A stretch of 11,792 nucleotides of DNA. Source: Thermoprotei archaeon. GTDB taxonomy: Archaea; Thermoproteota; Nitrososphaeria; Geothermarchaeales; JDFR-13. This document shows positions 7,138 to 11,792 of this stretch, piece after piece. The stretch is taken from assembly GCA_015661745.1 (NCBI GenBank), contig DQVL01000145.1, positions 1 to 11,792 on the forward strand, written 5' to 3'. The notes below the pieces were generated by a model that searched no databases, had not been told where the DNA came from, and saw only the letters and a program-made list of their open reading frames with translations. A program made the translations under genes and the position numbers. How positions within the stretch are numbered: the first letter of the stretch is position 1; every line of letters begins with the position of its first letter.

Positions 7138-7311
7138 ATGAGGAATATTAAGATTGATACTACATCGATAAAGTATCGATGCCTAAGATGTAGAAGAGTG
7201 TTTACAGCGAAAAAACTTTCTAGGGAGAGACAGTTAAAATGTCCCGAATGCGGATTTCCAGTGGTTGAAAAAGCTAGGAGAGACATGGCTATACATATTA
7301 AAGCTCGTTAG
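7138..7311 (+). CDS. rpoP: DNA-directed RNA polymerase subunit P (Rpo12/RpoP)
   Basis: This small 57-residue zinc-ribbon protein has four cysteines, C15, C18, C35 and C38 (CX2CX16CX2C), in a KYRCLRC...KCPECGF layout. A VxxKAR block follows, and the protein ends in the family's basic tail closing with KAR. This matches archaeal RpoP/Rpo12, the homologue of eukaryotic Rpb12, a structural subunit in the RNA polymerase assembly platform. I chose the ATG at 7138 over the TTG at 7126 because the extra residues are not family-like and the TATA element sits at the right distance for a leaderless message. No Shine-Dalgarno is visible. The gene stands alone on this strand, and its last 14 bp overlap the end of the converging nuclease gene. 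A generic zinc ribbon is the alternative reading. Confidence 0.87.
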   Translation: MRNIKIDTTSIKYRCLRCRRVFTAKKLSRERQLKCPECGFPVVEKARRDMAIHIKAR

Positions 7312-7918
7312 CCTCCTTTAAATATCCAAGGTATATCAGGGAGGGGATCTCCTCAATAAAGTTTTTTATATATAGTATTGGTATTAATGCTACTCCATCT
7401 ATAAATCTAGGTGTTTCACCTCTCATCGATATTATAGCCATATATATCTTTTTCCCTTTGAATCGACGATCTATATTTATTTCTCTTGACCTCCGTATTA
7501 GCATCTTAGCTATATCCCTTGCTTTAGAGGGGGGTAATGGTCTATCCCAATGTTTACAATCTATTGATATTAGAATATCACCTTTAACAGCTATTATATC
7601 ATATTCAAACCTCCTTATTCTATATCCACCATATACTTTATATCCATAACTTCTAAAGAATTCACTTACTAGAGATTCAAACCCTCTCCAATCCATAGCT
7701 TCTACAATCTTATCAATCGATAGGCCAAGTTCTAACAACCTCTCCATAATTGATAGGCGTATATGTGGATTATCTAGTAGATCGATGTATCTATCTAGTT
7801 TCTCTAGCTCCTCCTCCTCTATACTCCATAGAAGTCTAACCCTATTTATAGGTCGTTTATAGTATCTAAGGAGGATTATATATAACTCCTTCATCGATAG
7901 GTTTTCCAGTTTCTGCAT
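7298..7918 (-). CDS. Mrr-like PD-(D/E)XK restriction endonuclease-fold protein
   Basis: In this 206-residue protein, residues 1-70 are helical and unrecognised. From about 75 the sequence follows the Mrr/restriction-endonuclease pattern. DWRGFESLVSEFFRSYGYKV carries an acidic E81, D107 sits in FEYDIIA, and strand ISIDCKHW carries D120-x-K122. This gives the full D...D-x-K metal-binding nuclease core. Such domains cleave DNA, sometimes modified DNA (type IV restriction) and sometimes as housekeeping nucleases. No methyltransferase or helicase partner is present, so classical restriction-modification is not supported. The gene lies 5 bp after the Usp gene, so it is probably cotranscribed with the permease unit. 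Its stop lies inside the end of rpoP. The ATG at 7918 is preferred; ATG at 7894 is possible. The fold is fairly sure; the role is unknown. Confidence 0.78.
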   Translation of the reverse strand: MQKLENLSMKELYIILLRYYKRPINRVRLLWSIEEEELEKLDRYIDLLDNPHIRLSIMERLLELGLSIDKIVEAMDWRGFESLVSEFFRSYGYKVYGGYRIRRFEYDIIAVKGDILISIDCKHWDRPLPPSKARDIAKMLIRRSREINIDRRFKGKKIYMAIISMRGETPRFIDGVALIPILYIKNFIEEIPSLIYLGYLKEANEL

Positions 7919-7923
7919 AGTCC

Positions 7924-8337
7924 CTACTCCATGGTTAATATAAGTATTGGTTTATGTATCTTTGGTAGGAGGGATCTGCTTACGCTTCTACCTATAAATC
8001 TTGGGAGGTTACGTCTTTTAACAAGGATTATCATGTCATATGGATTTTCCTGTACCTCATTTAAAATCGCCTCTACAATATCTCTTGCGAAGGCAAGTTT
8101 CTCTATTACTGTAAAGCCTATAGCTTTAAGCATTGTTGATATCTCCTCCAGCTTCTGCTTATATTCCTCTATTACAGGTAACTCAATTATATCTTCCTGC
8201 TCTAATGAGGTGGTTACTGGGAGTTGAACCACGGTGAATAGGGTTATATTCACTTTCTCAGGGTCATTGAATAGTTGTCCTAGGAATTTATATTGTAGGG
8301 GTTTTGTATATAGTCCAATAGGTATTAGGAGCTTCAT
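7924..8337 (-). CDS. Usp-fold (universal stress protein family) protein with degenerate nucleotide loop
   Basis: Read from the ATG at 8337, this is 137 residues, the usual size of a single Usp domain. A GTG at 8349 would add four residues and overlap the preceding gene by 10 bp. The Usp layout is recognisable: a KLLIPIG first strand, a long central helix from about 55 to 72, an AFARDIVEAIL helix, then YDMIILVKRRN and IGRSVSRSLLPKIHKPILIL at the end. The ATP-binding pattern G-x2-G-x9-G-S/T is broken. The first glycines are replaced in VKRRN and only the final GRS region is left, so ATP binding is doubtful. It follows the RAM gene by 2 bp and the permease two genes upstream carries its own Usp-like tail, which suggests a transport-linked signalling role by inference. 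Confidence 0.8.
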   Translation of the reverse strand: MKLLIPIGLYTKPLQYKFLGQLFNDPEKVNITLFTVVQLPVTTSLEQEDIIELPVIEEYKQKLEEISTMLKAIGFTVIEKLAFARDIVEAILNEVQENPYDMIILVKRRNLPRFIGRSVSRSLLPKIHKPILILTME

Positions 8338-8339
8338 AT

Positions 8340-8576
8340 CTATTTCCACTCACTCATAACTACACTACTCTGTGTCATCCTGACACCTTCAATCTTCATT
8401 ACCTGGTCTCTTAGGATGTTCCGAAAAGTATCTATACTATCGAATTCCAGCTCTATAAATATATCGAATTCACCTGTTATTTCATAGACTTTCTTAATTT
8501 CTGGTATCTTTATCAGTTTTTTGCAGACTTCATCCATCATATTGGGTTCTACGATGATTAGCATAATAGCCTTCAT
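8340..8576 (-). CDS. Stand-alone Lrp/AsnC effector-binding (RAM) domain protein
   Basis: This 78-residue protein is just the ligand-binding domain of Lrp/AsnC regulators, with no DNA-binding helix-turn-helix. Visible features are the first strand AIMLIIVEP, an amphipathic helix (14-24), the PEIKKVYEITGEFDIF block (25-40) containing the family's ITGEFD signature, and the closing helix and VVMSEW strand. Domains of this kind are known to assemble as dimers or octamers and to bind amino acids at subunit interfaces. Stand-alone versions can act as sensors or associate with full Lrp proteins. The gene lies 22 bp after the amino acid permease and 2 bp before the Usp gene, so it may sense the permease's substrate. 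The ATG at 8576 has no obvious Shine-Dalgarno. Confidence 0.88.
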   Translation of the reverse strand: MKAIMLIIVEPNMMDEVCKKLIKIPEIKKVYEITGEFDIFIELEFDSIDTFRNILRDQVMKIEGVRMTQSSVVMSEWK

Positions 8577-8598
8577 AATAATATGTTTTAGGGTATAC

Positions 8599-10443
8599 TC
8601 ATAAATATAGATGGATTATCTCTACTCCATGATATATTCTATTTCCTTTTCTCTTCTCCATAGTTTTTCTTCTTCCTCGTTTAGGGCTTGGTATAGCTAT
8701 CTGATCTATATGTAAATCTTTTATTGTCTCTTTTAATATGTTATCGTCGCCAATTACTAAGTGGTATTCTGCACGGTATCCATATTTTGTTAATTCCTCA
8801 ACCAACTCCCTTAACTCATCCTCGAAGCTATGTATAAAGTTTATTATTTCTAAATTGGTTTTCATCTTGGGTAATTCGAATCTACCTAGTAGGAATATTC
8901 TATGGATCTTTGGTAGTTGGGTTATTATTGCTTGTATAATGCCTTCTTCCCGGATTCCTGGGTTAATTAGAATTGCTGTTCTTAGGTGGGGTGTTGCAGG
9001 TGGGATGAGTTCCCTAGCTATATGCTCCCTTATTTTTTGTCCCTTTATCTTTCTATATAGTATGAAGAGGGCTAATCCGAGGGCCATCCATAGGGAGCCT
9101 AGTATACGGCCATCTGGATGGTATAGAACTACTAGGCTAAATAGTGTTCCAGTCGATAAAAAGCCTATGATAGCTACTATACTGTATTCTCTACCCTTAA
9201 ACTTGAAGTTTAGAGGTGTTTTCCAATTTCTATATGCCTCTGAATCGATATTCCTAAGTTTTATATGGCTATAGTTAACTAGTAAGTAGCTTAATAAGGC
9301 TCCGAAGTTATAGAGACTAGCCACAAAATGTAGTTCACCTGTTAATGCCAGTGCACCACCTATTAAACTGAATATTATTATGCTGATATATGGTGTAGCC
9401 CTTCTAGGATGTAATTTACTAAATAGTTTTGGGAGCATATCGAATCTTGACATGCTATATACTACTCTTGATACACCGATTACTCCAGTGTTTGTTGAGA
9501 CCATATTTATAGCGAATGCAACGAAGGCCACACCAAATGCAAAGAAGCCTCCGATAACAGGGATTTTAGAGGCTATCGAGGCTATAGGGTTATAAGCCTC
9601 TTGCGATAATGTCTCCCAACCAAGTACCCCAAGGGCTAATATTGAGAATGCTAAGGTAAAGAATACTACAGCTACAATCCCTATTTTAAATGCTCTATGT
9701 AGATGTTTCCATGGATTCCTAGTTTCTTCGGCTGCCTGTGCTATCGACTCTATACCTATATAGCTACTCATAGCAAGTGTGACTCCATATATGAAGTTCT
9801 CGGTTTTAACATCTAAAAGACCTGTATAATCTACATATTTAATCGGATCCACATTCCCAAAATAGTTTAACTGTTCTATGAAGTTGTCCATATTAAATGC
9901 AAATAGAAAGCCTAGGGATAGAACCAGTAGTTCAGTTACAATCGTTAGTATGACTAGAGCTATATTAAAGTCGCTTGACTCCTTTATACCAATTATATTT
10001 ATTATAATCAATCCTATTACTATCGTAAAGGCTGCAAGACCAATTCTACTAATCACTATCCCATTTATATTTATTGTCCCTTTTAGCCATGGAAATATAA
10101 ATGATAAGTAGCCGGCACTAGCTATTGAGAATAGTCCAATATTCAACACATAATCTAGTAGGATTGCCCATCCCATTAGGAACCCTAGGATATCGCCACC
10201 AGCTTTTGTACCATATACTTGTGCACCACCAGCATATGGATATAGCTCACTCAACTCTGCATATACTAGGCCGGTAGTTATATAACATATTGAGGCTATT
10301 AGAAATGCTAGTGGACTGAATCCAGCTGCATATAGAGCCACTATTCCAATGGCTAAGAATACATCGGCACCTACATCTGCGAATCCCATTGAGAATGATC
10401 CGAGTAATCCAATCTCTCTCTTCAATGAAACGCTTCTGGACAT
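8599..10443 (-). CDS. APC-superfamily amino acid permease with soluble C-terminal Usp-like domain
   Basis: Read from the ATG at 10443, this protein has 614 residues. Residues about 10 to 465 form roughly twelve membrane helices of the APC fold. They include the substrate-site helix GFADVGADVFLAIG (20-33), the AELSELYPYAGGAQVYG block (62-78) and SYIGIESIAQAAEETRNPWK (227-246), all typical of amino acid or polyamine transporters. After a basic segment, residues about 487-614 are a soluble cytoplasmic alpha/beta domain resembling Usp: AILINPG strand, two helices, YHLVIGDDN, then DQIAIPS. A very basic RGRRKTMEKRKG stretch replaces the nucleotide loop. A TTG at 10455 is an alternative start, but it sits directly on the GAGGG ribosome site. 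The gene leads the unit with the RAM and Usp genes, so uptake may be regulated through these cytosolic domains. Substrate not determined. Confidence 0.9.
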   Translation of the reverse strand: MSRSVSLKREIGLLGSFSMGFADVGADVFLAIGIVALYAAGFSPLAFLIASICYITTGLVYAELSELYPYAGGAQVYGTKAGGDILGFLMGWAILLDYVLNIGLFSIASAGYLSFIFPWLKGTININGIVISRIGLAAFTIVIGLIIINIIGIKESSDFNIALVILTIVTELLVLSLGFLFAFNMDNFIEQLNYFGNVDPIKYVDYTGLLDVKTENFIYGVTLAMSSYIGIESIAQAAEETRNPWKHLHRAFKIGIVAVVFFTLAFSILALGVLGWETLSQEAYNPIASIASKIPVIGGFFAFGVAFVAFAINMVSTNTGVIGVSRVVYSMSRFDMLPKLFSKLHPRRATPYISIIIFSLIGGALALTGELHFVASLYNFGALLSYLLVNYSHIKLRNIDSEAYRNWKTPLNFKFKGREYSIVAIIGFLSTGTLFSLVVLYHPDGRILGSLWMALGLALFILYRKIKGQKIREHIARELIPPATPHLRTAILINPGIREEGIIQAIITQLPKIHRIFLLGRFELPKMKTNLEIINFIHSFEDELRELVEELTKYGYRAEYHLVIGDDNILKETIKDLHIDQIAIPSPKRGRRKTMEKRKGNRIYHGVEIIHLYL

Positions 10444-10489
10444 ATCGATATCCAACCCTCACATTTACACTTGTTTATCCTAAACCTGA

Positions 10490-10497
10490 TTTAAAAA
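10490..10497 (-). promoter_or_regulatory. TATA box for the permease unit
   Basis: On the - strand this reads ATTTTTAAATC, matching the archaeal TATA consensus. A start about 26 bp downstream falls near 10467, leaving a leader of about 24 bases with GAGGG ahead of the ATG at 10443. The T-run just after the preceding gene's stop (10507) could also act as its terminator. Confidence 0.6.
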
Positions 10498-10506
10498 TAT
10501 TGGATG

Positions 10507-11661
10507 TTATATCCTGCCTTTAAATGTTAAATATATGAGTAGTAATGAAGGGAGGATTAAAAGTATAGTTGTTACGGCTAAAGGGATATAAATATATAGT
10601 CCCATAAAGTAATGTATTGATAGTATTATTACGATGTATATGGGGATGATATATATAGATTTATCCCTACTCCTTCTACTAGCCCTGGATTTTATATATT
10701 TATTACCTATAGGTATGGCTATTGATGCAACTAATGCTAGAGCTAAATATGGAATGGAGACTCTACTTGAATAGGATAATATATAGTCATTGAATGCTAT
10801 AAAATTTGTGGATCTTATTCTAGTATCTTCTAACCCCCTTTCACCTGCATATTCCTCCAATTTTGAGATGACATTTGTAACCGTTGAATATTTATTTAGA
10901 TAGGTGTCTCCAATAAAATCTGGTATCAAATTAATGGTATATAGCTTTCCATATACAACGGGTTCAAATAGTGTCAATATATCTAAATATGATTTTCTAT
11001 TTACTAGGATATATATGGGTGGAGAACTTCTAAAATCATATCTTCCAGCTTCATACTCTACAGATTCAGGTATCCCAAGGTGTGATGCTAGGGTTTCGGT
11101 ATCTATATATCTTAGGGTATAGTTTAGTTCTATACTTAACACAGCAGGGTAATAAATGGCTATACTATCGGATTCTCTAATGATTTTAAATATTGGATCT
11201 GAGCTGAACCTATATCTACTATCAATTATAACTAGTGCTTCGTCATCAGCTGGGGATTCAATGTTTAATTCTGTATAGTCTGGAGATGCTAGGATGAACT
11301 GTATTCTCGGAGTTGAGAAACCAGCGAAGTATCTCGAGTCAAATCCATCAAAAAATAGGATGACATTTATATATTGAGATGTTAAAACCCAATCTGTAGC
11401 TGGTTGGGCGAAGTATAGGTATCCCCTAAATTCCATCTCATTGGCTGAGATATTGTTTATAATGAATTCTGCGAATTCCAGATATTTACCTGTTGATTCA
11501 TTAAACTCCTTAAACGATGCTTTATATACTTCAATAGATATTTCAGGTATAAATCCTTGAGCTTCAGCATCAACACTCGACTTAACTGATATACCTATTA
11601 ATATATATATAAGGATAAAGAATAATGCGGTTGATAAAACTATTCTTTTAACGTGATACAT
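10507..11661 (-). CDS. Uncharacterised membrane-anchored protein with large extracytoplasmic domain
   Basis: I do not recognise this 384-residue protein. It opens with a basic tip (MYHVKR) and one hydrophobic helix (about 7-26), acting as a signal anchor or cleavable signal peptide. Residues about 27-298 form a soluble region rich in beta-strand-like patterns, tyrosine and acidic residues. It has three N-x-S/T sequons (N54, N70, N180), suggesting an outward, possibly glycosylated domain. Three further helices follow at about 300-318, 336-352 and 355-379. The loop at 321-334 is strongly basic (KSRASRRSRDK), which places it inside by the positive-inside rule and fits an outward domain. It has no cysteines and no visible catalytic motif. 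It is preceded on the same strand by another surface-type gene and has its own promoter. It could be part of a transport or surface complex, but that is speculation. Confidence 0.8.
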   Translation of the reverse strand: MYHVKRIVLSTALFFILIYILIGISVKSSVDAEAQGFIPEISIEVYKASFKEFNESTGKYLEFAEFIINNISANEMEFRGYLYFAQPATDWVLTSQYINVILFFDGFDSRYFAGFSTPRIQFILASPDYTELNIESPADDEALVIIDSRYRFSSDPIFKIIRESDSIAIYYPAVLSIELNYTLRYIDTETLASHLGIPESVEYEAGRYDFRSSPPIYILVNRKSYLDILTLFEPVVYGKLYTINLIPDFIGDTYLNKYSTVTNVISKLEEYAGERGLEDTRIRSTNFIAFNDYILSYSSRVSIPYLALALVASIAIPIGNKYIKSRASRRSRDKSIYIIPIYIVIILSIHYFMGLYIYIPLAVTTILLILPSLLLIYLTFKGRI

Positions 11662-11689
11662 AAAAAAGTAATTTATGGTTTGATAAAAA

Positions 11690-11699
11690 TATATAAAAA
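11690..11699 (-). promoter_or_regulatory. TATA box for the membrane-protein gene
   Basis: On the - strand the stretch reads CTTTTTATATAT. A start about 26 bp downstream lies near 11669, giving a leader of about 8 bases and no Shine-Dalgarno before the ATG at 11661, as is common for archaeal first genes. The same T-rich stretch could terminate the upstream gene. Confidence 0.5.
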
Positions 11700-11700
11700 G

Positions 11701-11712
11701 GATAGATAGATA
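11701..11712. repeat. Short tandem repeat (GATA x3)
   Basis: Three exact GATA copies lie immediately upstream of the TATA-like element at 11690-11699, in the intergenic gap, at the position where a BRE would be. This may be chance in AT-rich DNA. Confidence 0.5.
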
Positions 11713-11728
11713 GGTTATGAGTGCTGAT

Positions 11729-11792
11729 CTACTTCTTTCTAAATATTAAAGCAATAGCTACTAACTGTAGTACTAGTGTTACTCCAACGAGT
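11729..11792 (-). CDS. C-terminus of a membrane-anchored, probably surface protein (5' part outside window)
   Basis: Only the last 20 codons are visible, ending in TAG at 11731-11729. They encode a hydrophobic helix closed by RKK, reading LVGVTLVLQLVAIALIFRKK. This is the classic C-terminal anchor of archaeal exported proteins such as substrate-binding or surface-layer proteins: a single membrane helix followed by a short basic tail that stays inside. The reading frame is open to the window edge, and the ending is sensible next to a membrane-protein gene on the same strand. The main domain lies beyond the window, so the function is unknown. It is short enough that a chance open frame cannot be excluded, but the helix-plus-basic-tail pattern and position support a real gene end. 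Confidence 0.6.
   Translation of the reverse strand, partial: LVGVTLVLQLVAIALIFRKK

Noticed and set aside
7298..7918. Complete restriction-modification system
   Set aside because: There is no methyltransferase, specificity or translocase gene anywhere in the window.
8738..9274. 178-codon open frame on the + strand inside the permease
   Set aside because: It lies opposite the membrane and tail regions of a clear APC protein and has no family features or promoter; a shadow frame.
10247..10462. Short - strand frame overlapping the permease start, opening at a GTG beside GAGGG
   Set aside because: It is out of frame with a well-supported permease N-terminus and encodes a low-quality Arg/Cys-rich peptide.
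1..11792. CRISPR array, insertion sequence, tRNA or rRNA gene
   Set aside because: I saw no regularly spaced repeats, transposase or integrase motifs, terminal inverted repeats, or cloverleaf arms with a T-loop signature; the many TATA-rich repeats reflect base composition.

Overview
The window looks like a piece of an AT-rich hyperthermophilic archaeal chromosome. It is most likely Thermoproteota (Crenarchaeota), of Desulfurococcales type. The evidence is an archaeal RNA polymerase subunit P (Rpo12) gene, a NreA-type repair protein, an archaeal aro cluster with a chorismate mutase-TyrA fusion, TATA-box promoters with very short leaders, heavy use of AGA/AGG and ATA codons, and genes that abut or overlap by a few bases. 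I did not assign a species. I see no mobile element, CRISPR array, rRNA or tRNA.

Region 1 (1-2238, + strand) is the end of an aromatic amino acid operon. It holds the 3' end of aroA (EPSP synthase), aroC (chorismate synthase), and a bifunctional chorismate mutase/prephenate dehydrogenase. The three genes overlap by 7-8 bp, so translation is probably coupled. Together they take shikimate-3-phosphate plus PEP through chorismate and prephenate to the tyrosine precursor.

Region 2 (2235-7064, - strand) is a five-gene unit read leftward. It holds a divergent WecB-like (UDP-GlcNAc 2-epimerase family) protein, a dolichol-phosphate-mannose-synthase-like GT2 glycosyltransferase, a nitrilase-family amidohydrolase, the repair protein NreA with a C-terminal PCNA-binding motif, and an SplB-like radical SAM protein. 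It joins sugar or glycoconjugate genes to DNA-maintenance genes in one tight string. Its promoter appears to share an almost palindromic TATA element with the divergent rpoP.

Region 3 is rpoP (7138-7311, +), a lone small gene whose 3' end overlaps the converging neighbour.

Region 4 (7298-10443, - strand) is a four-gene unit: an APC amino acid permease with a soluble C-terminal Usp-like domain, a stand-alone Lrp/AsnC effector (RAM) domain, a stand-alone Usp-fold protein, and an Mrr-like PD-(D/E)XK nuclease. The first three suggest amino acid uptake linked to effector sensing. The nuclease is the unexpected member.

Region 5 (10507-11792, - strand) holds an unrecognised membrane-anchored protein with a large outward domain and three C-terminal membrane helices. 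Upstream of it is the extreme C-terminus of another surface-type protein with a terminal membrane anchor, cut by the window edge.

No gene-free stretch reaches 300 bases. The largest intergenic gaps are about 60-75 bp and hold promoters.
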